Origin: an uncultured Collinsella sp. | Lineage (GTDB): Bacteria > Actinomycetota > Coriobacteriia > Coriobacteriales > Coriobacteriaceae | Direction of reading: 5' to 3' | DNA length: 29,399 nucleotides | Assembly (NCBI GenBank): GCA_900751665.1 | Contig: CAADSV010000140.1 | Location: forward strand, 1 to 29,399 | In this document: positions 1-7,840 of the stretch, piece by piece | Layout: each line of letters starts with the position of its first letter | Numbering within the stretch: the stretch's first letter is position 1 | Made by a program: the position numbers and the translations under genes | Notes under the pieces: model-generated | What the model was told of the DNA's origin: nothing | Databases searched by the model: none | Seen by the model: only the letters and a program-made list of their open reading frames with translations

Positions 1-70
1 GAATAGTTCCTGTCTGGGCCTTCAGAAGCCTTAAACAGGAACTATTCCACCGCAACTGATGAGGGAACGT
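1..70. repeat. Palindromic intergenic element, copy A (cut by window edge)
   Basis: Bases 1-13 (GAATAGTTCCTGT) are an exact inverted repeat of 35-47, followed by CACCGCAACTGATGAGGGA. A second copy in the same orientation lies at 4194-4265, where the arms extend outward by TTGCGGTG; the left extension of copy A would lie before base 1. Each copy sits just past the 3' end of a minus-strand gene. There is no T-run, so it is not a typical intrinsic terminator. Confidence 0.7.
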
Positions 71-72
71 GA

Positions 73-1269
73 TTAGGCGACGGGCTTGGCGCGGCGGATG
101 GCCGGGAACATTACCGTGATAGCGAGGATGACGCCCACGACGGCGATCGCACCGCCCGCGAAGCCGATCCAAGCGATACCGGGACCCGAAACCACGGCAC
201 CGCCGATCGCCGTACCGGTGCCGATCCCCAGGTTGAACAGGCCCGAGAAGATCGACATGGCGACGGCCGACGAATCTGCCGGCGTGTGCTTGATGAGCTC
301 GGCCTGAAACGCCACGTTAAAGGCCGTGGCGCAGCAACCCCACAGTGCGCAGACGGCAAGCACTGTCACGAGCGACGATGCGGCCGGCCCCATGAGCAGC
401 AGGGCCACCGGCACGCCGGAGAGCGTGATAGCCAAGAACGGGAAGCGATGCCCATCGAACAGGCGGCCAAACAGCCAGCTTCCGAGCAAACCAGAGCAGC
501 CAAACGCCGTCAGCGTCATGGTGATGGCGCCCGCATCGACGTGCGCGACCTGCGCCAGGAAGGGCTCGATATAGCTGTAGCTTGCGTAATAGCCGGTCGC
601 CATGAAGACCGTGACTGCGTAGAGCGCGATGAGGAGCGGGTTCTTGAGCAGCTCGGGCAGCTGTTTGACGGTAAAGCGCTCACCCGCCGGCATGGCCGGG
701 AACACCGCTGCCTGGTAGACGACCGCGATGGCTGAGAGGCCCCCGACCACGGCAAACGTCATGCGCCAGCCCACGGCCAAGCCAATGGCGCGACCGAGAG
801 GCAGGCCAAAGATCTGCGCGATGGACGAGCCCGTGGCGATCACGCTGATGGCGGGCGCGCCGTGGCGAGTGCCGACCAGGCGCGAGGCCATAATCGAGGC
901 GACTGACCAGAACACGGCATGTGCGCAAGCGACCACCAGGCGCGCGCAGACCAGGATGGGATAGGTCGGCGCCACAGCGGACAGGAACTGACCGAGCGAG
1001 AACACGGCAAGCACGCCCAGCAGCATCCGCTTAAACTCGAAACGCGAAGCGAACACCATGAGCGGCAACGACAGCAGCATGACGCCCCAGGCATAGACCG
1101 AGATCATGATGCCCGCCTGGGCCTCGGTGAGCGAGAACGACGCGGCGATATCAGTCAAAAGGCCGATGGGCATAAACTCCGACGTGTTGAACACGAACGC
1201 ACAGCAGGTGAGCCCGACGAGTGGGAGCCACTGCCTGAGCGTGATGCCGTCTTGCCTTGCCTGAGTCAT
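73..1269 (-). CDS. sotB: SotB-like sugar efflux transporter (MFS, DHA1 family)
   Basis: This is a 398-residue, 12-helix major facilitator protein of the inner membrane. The N-terminal helix carries FNTSEFMPIGLLTDIA, close to the FNTTEFVPVGLLSDIA of E. coli SotB (YdeA), and the match continues through SVYAWGVMLLSLPLM, AHAVFWSV, IATGSSIAQIFGLPLGR, YYASYSYIEPF and SIFSGLFNLGIG. The family exports arabinose, IPTG and related sugars by proton antiport; the true substrate here is unknown. The ATG at 1269 is chosen over an in-frame ATG 32 codons upstream because TTGGAGACG lies at the right distance and the upstream extension is not membrane-like. It has its own promoter (TATAAT at 1303-1308) and appears to be a single-gene unit. 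Membership of the SotB group is secure; physiological role is inference. Confidence 0.9.
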   Translation of the reverse strand: MTQARQDGITLRQWLPLVGLTCCAFVFNTSEFMPIGLLTDIAASFSLTEAQAGIMISVYAWGVMLLSLPLMVFASRFEFKRMLLGVLAVFSLGQFLSAVAPTYPILVCARLVVACAHAVFWSVASIMASRLVGTRHGAPAISVIATGSSIAQIFGLPLGRAIGLAVGWRMTFAVVGGLSAIAVVYQAAVFPAMPAGERFTVKQLPELLKNPLLIALYAVTVFMATGYYASYSYIEPFLAQVAHVDAGAITMTLTAFGCSGLLGSWLFGRLFDGHRFPFLAITLSGVPVALLLMGPAASSLVTVLAVCALWGCCATAFNVAFQAELIKHTPADSSAVAMSIFSGLFNLGIGTGTAIGGAVVSGPGIAWIGFAGGAIAVVGVILAITVMFPAIRRAKPVA

Positions 1270-1302
1270 ATATAACGTCTCCAATCGTTTTGAGCGGAGG
1301 CG

Positions 1303-1332
1303 ATTATATAGCAACGGCCCCGCATCCGTCAG
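1303..1332 (-). promoter_or_regulatory. Sigma-70 promoter of the sotB-like gene
   Basis: On the minus strand there is a perfect -10 TATAAT (plus coordinates 1303-1308) and a -35 CTGACG (1327-1332) with an 18-nt spacer, about 35 bases before the start codon. The -35 overlaps the loop of the hairpin assigned to the end of the upstream iron transporter gene. Confidence 0.6.
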
Positions 1333-1350
1333 TACAGAAGCGGGGCCGAA
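1314..1350 (-). terminator. Possible terminator of the feoAB gene
   Basis: GGCCCCGC (1316-1323) pairs with GCGGGGCC (1340-1347) around a 16-nt loop, about 40 bases past the feoAB stop. The tail on the minus strand has only scattered T residues (GTTGCTAT), so termination may be incomplete. It overlaps the promoter of the next gene. Confidence 0.45.
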
Positions 1351-1389
1351 AACAATTCGATACACAGAGGTTGCGTCGTCAATTCATAA

Positions 1390-3750
1390 CTAAGCCAACC
1401 CCAGCAATATGCCCGCCGAATGCACGACAAACGCCACGATCCAGGCAACGGCGACCTGAAACGCGAATACGGCCACGGCATAGCGCGCGCCCAACTCGCT
1501 CTTGACAGCGCCGATAGCGGCCACGCAAGGCGGGTACAGCAGCGTAAAGACCAAGAACACGTAGGCGGTAAACGGCGAAAACATGGTTGACAATGCCGCG
1601 GGCGAGGTTGCACCCAAAAGCACCGTGAGTGTCGAGATGACACTCTCCTTGGCGATAAGTCCGGTGACGAGCGCCGTCGAGGCGCGCCAGTCGCCAAAGC
1701 CGAGTGGGGCCAACACCGGCGCGATGATGCTACCCAGACCGGCAAGTAGACTCTGCGACTGATCGGCGACCACATTAAAGCGAATGTCGAACGTCTGAAG
1801 GAACCAGATGACCACGGTAGCGGCAAAGATAATGGTAAAAGCCTTGGTAATAAAGTCCTTGGCCTTATCCCATGCCAGCATCACCGTCGTCTTGACGCTC
1901 GGCAGGCGGTAATTGGGGAGCTCCATGATAAACGGCACCGGGTCGCCCTTAAATGCCGTGCGGTTGAGCACCAAAGCCGCGATGCAGCCGACCACGATAC
2001 CGATCAGATAGAGCGAGACCATGGCGGGAACCGTCGCCTGCGGGAAAAAAGCCCCGCACAGCAAGCCGTAAACCGGCAGCTTGGCTGAGCAGCTCATAAA
2101 CGGCGTGAGCATGACCGTCATCTTGCGGTCGTGCTCGGATGGGAGCGTACGGGTCGACATGATAGCCGGCACGGTGCAGCCAAAACCGACGAGCATGGGC
2201 ACGAAGCTGCGGCCCGACAGGCCAAAGCGACGCAGCACCTTATCCATGACAAAGGCTACGCGTGCCATGTAGCCGGAGTCTTCCAGAATGGAGAGGAACA
2301 AGAAGAGCACGACGATAATCGGTAGGAAGGTCAGCACGCTGCCCACACCCGTAAGTACGCCGTCGACAGCCAGTGAGCGCACCACGTCGTTGGTTCCGAA
2401 TGCCTTGAGGCCCGCATCGGCCGAGGCGATGATGGCAGCGATACCGTCCTCCATGAGTCCCTGCAACGCCGCGCCAATCACGCCAAACGTCAGCCAAAAG
2501 ACGAGGCCCATGATCACCAGAAACGCCGGAATGGCTGTGTAACGACCTGTCAGGATGCGGTCAATCTTGACGGAGCGCACGTGCTCGCGGCTCTCGTGCG
2601 GCTTGACGACGCAACGCCCGCACACGTCGCCGATAAAGCTAAAACGCATATCGGCCAGCGCAGATAGGCGGTCGGTGCCGGCCTCGCCCTCCATCTGGGT
2701 GATGATGTGCTCGATAGCGTCGAGCTCATTGCGATCCAGGTGAAGCGCCTCGGTTACCAGCTCATCGCCCTCGACCAGCTTGGTCGCCGCAAAGCGCACC
2801 GGGATGTGCGCCGTCACGGCATGGTCCTCGATCAGGTTAGCAATACCGTGGATGCAGCGATGCAGCGCACCGCCGTCCGGACCGTCGGGCGCGCAAAAGT
2901 CCAGGCGACCAGGGCGCTCGCGGAACCGCGCCACGTGCAGGGCGTGGTCCACCAGCTCGCCGATGCCCTCGTTGCGGGCAGCGCTAATGGGGACAACGGG
3001 CACGCCCAACAGGCTCTCGAGCAAGTTGACGTCTACGGCGCCGCCGTTGGCGGTCACCTCGTCCATCATGTTGAGCGCGATGACCATAGGACGGTCAAGC
3101 TCCATGAGCTGCAGTGTCAGGTACAGGTTGCGCTCGATGTTGGTGGCGTCAATGATGTCGATGATGGCGTCCGGACGCTCGTCGAGGATGAACTGACGGC
3201 TCACGACCTCCTCGCCTGTGTACGGCGACAGGGAGTAAATGCCGGGCAGGTCGGTAACGCTCGCCTCGGGATGGTTACGGATGGTGCCATCTTTGCGGTC
3301 GACCGTCACGCCGGGAAAGTTACCGACGTGCTGGTTGGAGCCCGTCAGCTGGTTGAATAACGTGGTCTTGCCGCAGTTTTGGTTGCCGGCGAGGGCAAAG
3401 TGCAGCGGCGCGCCCTCTGGCACGGCCGTCTTTGCCGCACGGGGCGAATACGTCCCCTCGCCCAGGGCCGGATGCTCCGTCGTGCCGATTGCGGCGTTAG
3501 CGCGCGGACCCGTATCGGTGTCGTGAATACCCACGAGCTCGATGCGAGCGGCATCGTCCTTGCGCAGTGTCAACTCGTAGCCACGCAGGCGGATCTCGAG
3601 CGGATCGCCCATGGGGGCGTACTTCATCATGGTGACTTCGGTGCCCGGCGTTAGGCCCATGTCCAAAATATGCTGTCGGAGTGCCTGATCGTCCGATGCC
3701 ACCGATGCGACAACGGCGTCTTTTCCGATCTCGAGCGTATCGAGCTTCAC
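1390..3750 (-). CDS. feoB: Fused FeoA-FeoB ferrous iron transporter
   Basis: This is a 786-residue membrane protein for ferrous iron uptake. Residues ~1-75 form a FeoA (SH3-like) domain (QHILDMGLTPGTEVTMMKYAPMGDP, shortened here, and RLRGYELTLRK). The FeoB G-domain follows with G1 GNQNCGKTT (~122-130), G3 DLPG (~167-170), G4 NMMD and G5 SAARN. The membrane part has the duplicated gate motifs GFGCTVPAIM and SCSAKLPVYG and ends in a PPCVAAIGAVKSELG segment. A GTG start at 3750 is chosen because GGGGGAGGAACACGGAC precedes it directly; an in-frame ATG at 3801 has no ribosome site and lies inside the operator region. FeoA and FeoB are usually separate genes, though fusions are known. Two tandem palindromes just upstream point to control by a metal-dependent repressor (inference). 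Confidence 0.95.
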   Translation of the reverse strand: MKLDTLEIGKDAVVASVASDDQALRQHILDMGLTPGTEVTMMKYAPMGDPLEIRLRGYELTLRKDDAARIELVGIHDTDTGPRANAAIGTTEHPALGEGTYSPRAAKTAVPEGAPLHFALAGNQNCGKTTLFNQLTGSNQHVGNFPGVTVDRKDGTIRNHPEASVTDLPGIYSLSPYTGEEVVSRQFILDERPDAIIDIIDATNIERNLYLTLQLMELDRPMVIALNMMDEVTANGGAVDVNLLESLLGVPVVPISAARNEGIGELVDHALHVARFRERPGRLDFCAPDGPDGGALHRCIHGIANLIEDHAVTAHIPVRFAATKLVEGDELVTEALHLDRNELDAIEHIITQMEGEAGTDRLSALADMRFSFIGDVCGRCVVKPHESREHVRSVKIDRILTGRYTAIPAFLVIMGLVFWLTFGVIGAALQGLMEDGIAAIIASADAGLKAFGTNDVVRSLAVDGVLTGVGSVLTFLPIIVVLFLFLSILEDSGYMARVAFVMDKVLRRFGLSGRSFVPMLVGFGCTVPAIMSTRTLPSEHDRKMTVMLTPFMSCSAKLPVYGLLCGAFFPQATVPAMVSLYLIGIVVGCIAALVLNRTAFKGDPVPFIMELPNYRLPSVKTTVMLAWDKAKDFITKAFTIIFAATVVIWFLQTFDIRFNVVADQSQSLLAGLGSIIAPVLAPLGFGDWRASTALVTGLIAKESVISTLTVLLGATSPAALSTMFSPFTAYVFLVFTLLYPPCVAAIGAVKSELGARYAVAVFAFQVAVAWIVAFVVHSAGILLGLA

Positions 3751-3792
3751 GTCCGTGTTCCTCCCCCGACGCCCGCAGGGCGTTGTATTTAT

Positions 3793-3825
3793 GTTCACCA
3801 TGGCTAACCGTTTGCCATGGCTAAC
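3793..3825. promoter_or_regulatory. Two tandem palindromic operators upstream of feoAB
   Basis: GTTCACCATGGCTAAC (3793-3808) and GTTTGCCATGGCTAAC (3810-3825) are near-palindromes with a 17-base period that share the sequence CCATGGCTAACC exactly. The half-site GGTTAG/CTAACC is like that of DtxR/IdeR-type boxes, and feoAB is a usual target of iron repressors. The sites lie 43-75 bases before the start codon. Confidence 0.6.
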
Positions 3826-3927
3826 CAATTTTAAGCTTACATGATAGCGTGAACACACAACGACGTTCAATCGACAGATCGGTGCAAGGGGAATTCTGGG
3901 CCATTGCTTCCCAGACGGGCCTGTTGC

Positions 3928-4113
3928 GGAAACCGAATCCCACTCCGGAACACCTAAACGGGACGGGCTTTCCGGTTGAGGCATCTAGCGGAAACTGCAG
4001 CCCGGAATCGGCGCTCAGACTGGGATGCGATTTCCCGATCGAGCCCCTCGGGGAAACTGCGACCCGGAATCTGCGCCCAAAACGGGTCACGATTTCCCAA
4101 ACGGGACGTGGTT
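3928..4113. repeat. Three degenerate 62-bp tandem repeats
   Basis: Units begin with GGAAAC at 3928, 3990 and 4052, exactly 62 bases apart, each followed by a CCGGAA block and ending in a TTTCC block. Units 2 and 3 are the most alike (GGAAACTGCAGCCCGGAATC against GGAAACTGCGACCCGGAATC). At each junction TTTCC and GGAAA face each other and can form a hairpin. A partial unit precedes 3928 and a TTTCCCG follows 4113. The stretch 3826-4193 holds no gene that I can support. Confidence 0.7.
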
Positions 4114-4193
4114 TCCCGCGGGAGCAGAAACAGCCGCCCGCTCCCTCGACAAAATGATCCATTTTCCTCCGTCTCCAACAGATCAAAACGAAG

Positions 4194-4265
4194 TTGCGGT
4201 GGAATAGTTCCTGTTTAAAGCCCCGTGACTTTAATTGGAACTATTTCACCGCAAGTTATGAGGGA
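4194..4265. repeat. Palindromic intergenic element, copy B
   Basis: TTGCGGTGGAATAGTTCC (4194-4211) is an inverted repeat of 4237-4254 with one mismatch, and TTAAAG/CTTTAA pair further in. It is followed by GTTATGAGGGACGG, like the CTGATGAGGGAACG after copy A at the window start. The loops of the two copies differ, so the arms and the right flank are the conserved parts. Confidence 0.75.
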
Positions 4266-4290
4266 CGGGATGGGGCTGGCCCTCTTACTC

Positions 4291-5190
4291 TTACAGATGG
4301 CGCTCCAGGAAGCGGAAGGCTAGGCGGATCCAGGGACGGACTGCCGCCTGCTTGTCCTCGTTGTCGACCGCGGTGTTGGCGTTGCCGAGCGAAAGGCCGT
4401 GACCACCCTGGTCGAAGACGTGCATCTCGCATGCAACGCCCTCCTCGGCCATGCGCTGCGCAAACGGGTAGACCTGCGCGATCGGCGCCGTCTTGTCGTC
4501 GGACACGCCCCACACAAAGGTCGGTGGCATCTGACGCGAAACATGCGTGGTGGGGCAGATGTCGGCCAGATGCTCGTCAGTTGCCTCGCCGCCCGTCACC
4601 ATCGACAGGTAGTCGTTGAGCAAATCGCGCCCCGTCTTGCCGCCCGTCTTGGGCACACGCAAGTCAATGCGCGGATCGCGCGTCTGCATGTCACGCACAT
4701 AGGCAAAGTCGAGCAATGGATAGCCCAGCACCACGGCATCGGGACGAATGTCGTCCGGACGCGCCCCGGCAAGTGCCGCGAAGGGGCCGGTCTTCCACTG
4801 TGTTGCCAGCGAGGCGCAAATCATGCCGCCAGCAGAAAAGCCCACGACGCACACGCGCTTAGGATCGACATGCCACTCGTCGGCGTTGGCGCGCACCGTG
4901 GCGACCATCTTGGCAAGATCTGCCTGGGGGTGCGGAAAGCTCACGTCACCCGTAGAACTCGTGACATAGTTGAGCACAAAGGCCTGGTAGCCGCGATCCA
5001 AAAATGCAAACGCCACCGGGTCCTGCTCGTGCGGAGCGATATGCGTAAACCCGCCTCCGCCGCAGATGATCACCGCGGGGCGGCGGCCATTCGGTTTATC
5101 GGGCAGCGGCTCGGCACCCAAATACGTAAACGTCGCCGGATAATCCTCGGTCGGCTCCTCGCCCCACAGCGCATGGTTCTCGACAATCAT
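4291..5190 (-). CDS. Alpha/beta hydrolase, acetyl-esterase/lipase type
   Basis: This is a 299-residue cytoplasmic protein with no signal peptide. An oxyanion-hole segment, AVIICGGGGFTH (residues ~38-50), precedes the nucleophile elbow GFSAGG (~135). Toward the C-terminus come the likely catalytic Asp in WGVSDDKTAP and the His in DQGGHGLSLG. This order fits the BD-FAE/acetyl-xylan-esterase-like group of small carbohydrate or ester deacylases. The start at 5190 is chosen because AGGGAGCACAT lies directly before it and the protein begins MIVENHALWGEEPTEDY; the longer reading upstream covers the promoter region and lacks a ribosome site. It stands alone, divergent from the PTS IIA gene. Substrate unknown; release of acetyl groups from imported sugars is one possibility. 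Confidence 0.88.
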   Translation of the reverse strand: MIVENHALWGEEPTEDYPATFTYLGAEPLPDKPNGRRPAVIICGGGGFTHIAPHEQDPVAFAFLDRGYQAFVLNYVTSSTGDVSFPHPQADLAKMVATVRANADEWHVDPKRVCVVGFSAGGMICASLATQWKTGPFAALAGARPDDIRPDAVVLGYPLLDFAYVRDMQTRDPRIDLRVPKTGGKTGRDLLNDYLSMVTGGEATDEHLADICPTTHVSRQMPPTFVWGVSDDKTAPIAQVYPFAQRMAEEGVACEMHVFDQGGHGLSLGNANTAVDNEDKQAAVRPWIRLAFRFLERHL

Positions 5191-5316
5191 ATGTGCTCCC
5201 TTCGCGCAAATTATGCGCCCTTGTTTTTCGCCTTCAAGCGTACCCCACTTGAACCCGTGGCGCAGAAACACTCCGGCAATAAGTTTCCCTTCAACTGATA
5301 TATCACATAATCCCAG

Positions 5317-5345
5317 TTCAGAGGTATCGTTGAGCAGCGTAGAAT
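5317..5345 (+). promoter_or_regulatory. Candidate promoter of the PTS IIA gene
   Basis: TTCAGA (5317-5322) and TAGAAT (5340-5345) are 17 bases apart, about 90 bases before the ATG. The -10 is good and the -35 only fair. Confidence 0.4.
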
Positions 5346-5373
5346 AGGGGCGCTGACCAAGCCGCGAAACACA

Positions 5374-5389
5374 TGTGAAACGTTTCCGG
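5374..5389. promoter_or_regulatory. LacI-family-like operator before the PTS IIA gene
   Basis: TGTGAAACGTTTCCGG contains the perfect 10-base palindrome GAAACGTTTC (5377-5386) with a central CG, as in operators of the LacI/CcpA family. It lies downstream of the candidate promoter, where a bound repressor could block transcription. Confidence 0.45.
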
Positions 5390-5433
5390 CAAACCAAACG
5401 CGCGATATGCGCCTATTTAAGTTGGAGGCAACT

Positions 5434-5997
5434 ATGGGTCTGCTCGATTCGCTTAAGTCCACCTTCACCTCGACCGGCGAGGCGTCCGTTCCGCCCGCAG
5501 CAAGCTTCGCTACCCGCGAAGGCGTCATCTATGCCCCCGTCAACGGCGTGCTCGTCAACCTGAACGAGGTTCCCGACGAGACGATCGCCTCGGGCATGCT
5601 TGGCCAGGGCTATGGCATCGAGCCCATTACCGGCACCATCTATGCGCCCGCCAACGGCCGCATCGGTGCCACCACTGTCACCAACCACTCCATCGGCATG
5701 ATTACCGAGGACGGCCTGCGCGTGTTCATCCATGTTGGCCTGGGCACCGTGGAAATGAACGGCAAGGGTTTTGCCCGCTTTGTCGAGATGGGCGATGTGG
5801 TCAAGGCAGGCCAGCCGCTCATCAGCTTCGACCGCGAGGCCATTAAGGCCGCTGGTCACGAGGACATCGTGACCGTCATCGTCTCCGAGCTCGATCGTCT
5901 TAAGAGCATCGACCATGTCGGCGAGTCTGGAACGCTTATCGGCGGCAACCCGCTCGTCAAGCTGGGCGACCCGCTGCTGGTTGCCAAGACCAAGTAG
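5434..5997 (+). CDS. Stand-alone PTS IIA protein, glucose family
   Basis: This 187-residue cytoplasmic protein is a single EIIA domain of the glucose/glucoside class (PTS_EIIA_1). His100 in VFIHVGLGTVEMNG corresponds to the phosphorylated His90 of E. coli EIIA-Glc, and His85 in TVTNHSIGMIT to its partner His75; the spacing of 15 is kept. GRIGATTV and KAGQPLISFD are also typical. It takes phosphate from HPr and hands it to an EIIB. The ATG at 5434 is preceded by TTGGAGGCAACT. No EIIB or EIIC is adjacent, so it must serve permeases encoded elsewhere. The EIIBC at 22826 lacks a IIA domain and is of the matching family, so it is a plausible client. A palindromic operator lies upstream and a strong terminator follows. 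Confidence 0.93.
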   Translation: MGLLDSLKSTFTSTGEASVPPAASFATREGVIYAPVNGVLVNLNEVPDETIASGMLGQGYGIEPITGTIYAPANGRIGATTVTNHSIGMITEDGLRVFIHVGLGTVEMNGKGFARFVEMGDVVKAGQPLISFDREAIKAAGHEDIVTVIVSELDRLKSIDHVGESGTLIGGNPLVKLGDPLLVAKTK

Positions 5998-6035
5998 CCA
6001 GGCCCCACGCCACACAGCCAAAAGGCACCTCGTCA

Positions 6036-6074
6036 AGCGCCCGCGACCATTTGGCCGCGGGCGCTTTTCGTTTG
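6036..6074 (+). terminator. Terminator of the PTS IIA gene
   Basis: AGCGCCCGCG (6036-6045) pairs perfectly with CGCGGGCGCT (6056-6065), followed by TTTTCGTTT. Confidence 0.85.
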
Positions 6075-6123
6075 AAAAACCATCCCGCCAATGCTTTATC
6101 TGTATAGCTCAAATGAGCCGAGC

Positions 6124-6132
6124 TGCTAGAAT
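6124..6132 (+). promoter_or_regulatory. Extended -10 element before asnS
   Basis: TGCTAGAAT fits an extended -10 (TGNTANAAT). No convincing -35 is seen. No T-box leader is seen between it and the start codon 47 bases downstream. Confidence 0.4.
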
Positions 6133-6178
6133 ATCGAACTGTATGGATAACTATCATTCAACCGTTATGGGAGGATAC

Positions 6179-7582
6179 GTGAACCGCACCAAAATCGCGC
6201 AGCTCTATGCCGATGCCGAGTCGCTCGGCGGCCAGACCGTCACCGTCGCCGGCTGGGTCAAGTCCGTCCGCGACATGAAGAACTTTGGCTTTGTTACGCT
6301 CAACGACGGCAGCTGCTTCCGCGACCTGCAGGTCGTCATGAACCGCGAGGCACTCGACAACTACGACGAGATCGCCCATCAAAACGTCTCGGCCGCACTC
6401 ATTTGCACCGGCACCGTCAAGCTGACCCCCGATGCGCCCCAGCCTTTCGAGCTTTCTGCCACCTCCATCGAGGTCGAGGGCACGAGCGCCCCGGATTACC
6501 CGCTGCAGAAGAAGCGCGCAACCGTCGAGTTCCTGCGCACCCAGCAGCACCTGCGCCCGCGCACCAACCTGTTCCGCGCCGTGTTCCGCATCCGCTCTGT
6601 CGCGGCTGCCGCCATTCACCGCTTCTTCCAGGAGCAGGGCTTTGTCTACGTCAACACCCCCATCATCACCACGAGTGACTGCGAGGGCGCCGGCGAGATG
6701 TTCCGCGTGACCACGCTCGACCCCAAAAATCCGCCCCTCACCGAGTCCGGCGAGGTCGACTGGAGCCAGGACTTCTTTGGCAAGCATGCAAGCCTCACCG
6801 TGTCCGGCCAGCTCAATGCCGAGAACTTTGCCATGGCCTTTGGCGACGTGTACACCTTTGGCCCCACCTTCCGTGCCGAGAACTCCAACACCACGCGCCA
6901 CGCCGCCGAGTTTTGGATGATCGAGCCCGAGATGGCCTTTGCCGACCTGAACGACTACATGGATAACGCCGAGGCCATGCTCAAGTACGTCCTCAAGGAC
7001 GTTATGTCAACCTGCCCCGACGAGCTCAATATGCTCAACAAGTTTGTGGACAAGGGTCTGCTCGAGCGCCTGGACCATGTCGCCAACTCCGACTTTGCCC
7101 GCGTTACCTACACCGAGGCCGTCGAGATCCTGGAGCAGGCAGTCGCTGCTGGCCACCAGTTTGATTACCCCGTGAGCTGGGGCATCGACCTGCAGACCGA
7201 GCACGAGCGCTTCCTGACCGAGGAGCACTTTAAGCGACCGACTTTTGTGACCGACTACCCGGCCGAGATCAAGGCGTTCTACATGCGCATGAACGAGGAC
7301 GGCAAGACCGTCGCCGCCGCCGACTGCCTGGTGCCCGGTATCGGCGAGATTATCGGCGGCTCCCAGCGCGAGGAGCGCCTGGATCTGCTCGAGGCCCGCA
7401 TCAAGGACCTGGGCATGAATCCCGAGCAGTACAAGTACTACCTTGACCTGCGCCGCTACGGTTCCTGCAAGCACGCCGGCTACGGTCTGGGCTTCGAGCG
7501 CTTGGTCATGTATCTGACCGGCGTGGGTAACATCCGCGACGTCCTGCCGCACCCGCGCACCGTGGGCAACGCCGACTTCTAA
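6179..7582 (+). CDS. asnS: Asparaginyl-tRNA synthetase
   Basis: This 467-residue class IIb synthetase charges tRNA-Asn with asparagine. The N-terminal OB-fold anticodon-binding domain includes GQTVTVAGWVKSVRDMKNFG and GSCFRDLQVV. The catalytic domain has motif 2 FRAENSNTTRHAAEFWMIEP and motif 3 GLGFERLVMYLTG. The NTTRH sequence and the length indicate AsnRS rather than AspRS. The start is the GTG at 6179: GGGAGG sits six bases upstream and the protein then begins MNRTKIAQLYADAESLGGQ. An in-frame ATG at 6143 is possible but has no ribosome site. The gene is a single unit between two terminators. Confidence 0.97.
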   Translation: MNRTKIAQLYADAESLGGQTVTVAGWVKSVRDMKNFGFVTLNDGSCFRDLQVVMNREALDNYDEIAHQNVSAALICTGTVKLTPDAPQPFELSATSIEVEGTSAPDYPLQKKRATVEFLRTQQHLRPRTNLFRAVFRIRSVAAAAIHRFFQEQGFVYVNTPIITTSDCEGAGEMFRVTTLDPKNPPLTESGEVDWSQDFFGKHASLTVSGQLNAENFAMAFGDVYTFGPTFRAENSNTTRHAAEFWMIEPEMAFADLNDYMDNAEAMLKYVLKDVMSTCPDELNMLNKFVDKGLLERLDHVANSDFARVTYTEAVEILEQAVAAGHQFDYPVSWGIDLQTEHERFLTEEHFKRPTFVTDYPAEIKAFYMRMNEDGKTVAAADCLVPGIGEIIGGSQREERLDLLEARIKDLGMNPEQYKYYLDLRRYGSCKHAGYGLGFERLVMYLTGVGNIRDVLPHPRTVGNADF

Positions 7583-7628
7583 TTGTCGGACGCTAGCTCG
7601 CGTCGCCACACACCAACGCTCATCGCAT

Positions 7629-7665
7629 AAGCGTCTCTCGACATCGGTCGAGAGACGCTTTTTTC
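7629..7665 (+). terminator. Terminator of asnS
   Basis: AAGCGTCTCTCGA (7629-7641) pairs perfectly with TCGAGAGACGCTT (7648-7660), followed by a run of T. Confidence 0.92.
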
Positions 7666-7785
7666 GACAGCATCCGTCAAGCTTTTGGCAAGTTTTTGGT
7701 CAGTTGAGCAGGACTGTTGAAAACTCGACCCGCCGTTTGCCGACGACTACCGACCGCCCAGAGCGCCCTGCGCCCCTGGGAAAGC

Positions 7786-7836
7786 CCCACGTCCTAGGCT
7801 CCATACCGTCGCCACCCAAAACGGAAAGGACGTGGG
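7786..7836 (+). promoter_or_regulatory. Inverted repeat that covers the ribosome site of the WYL regulator
   Basis: CCCACGTCCT (7786-7795) is an exact inverted repeat of AGGACGTGGG (7827-7836). The right arm contains the AGGA ribosome site of the next gene, so the folded mRNA would hide it. The same dyad could instead be an operator. Confidence 0.5.
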
Positions 7837-7840
7837 CACC

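Noticed and set aside
6075..6178. T-box leader before asnS
   Set aside because: No specifier stem, T-box sequence or terminator/antiterminator pair is seen; only an extended -10 is present.
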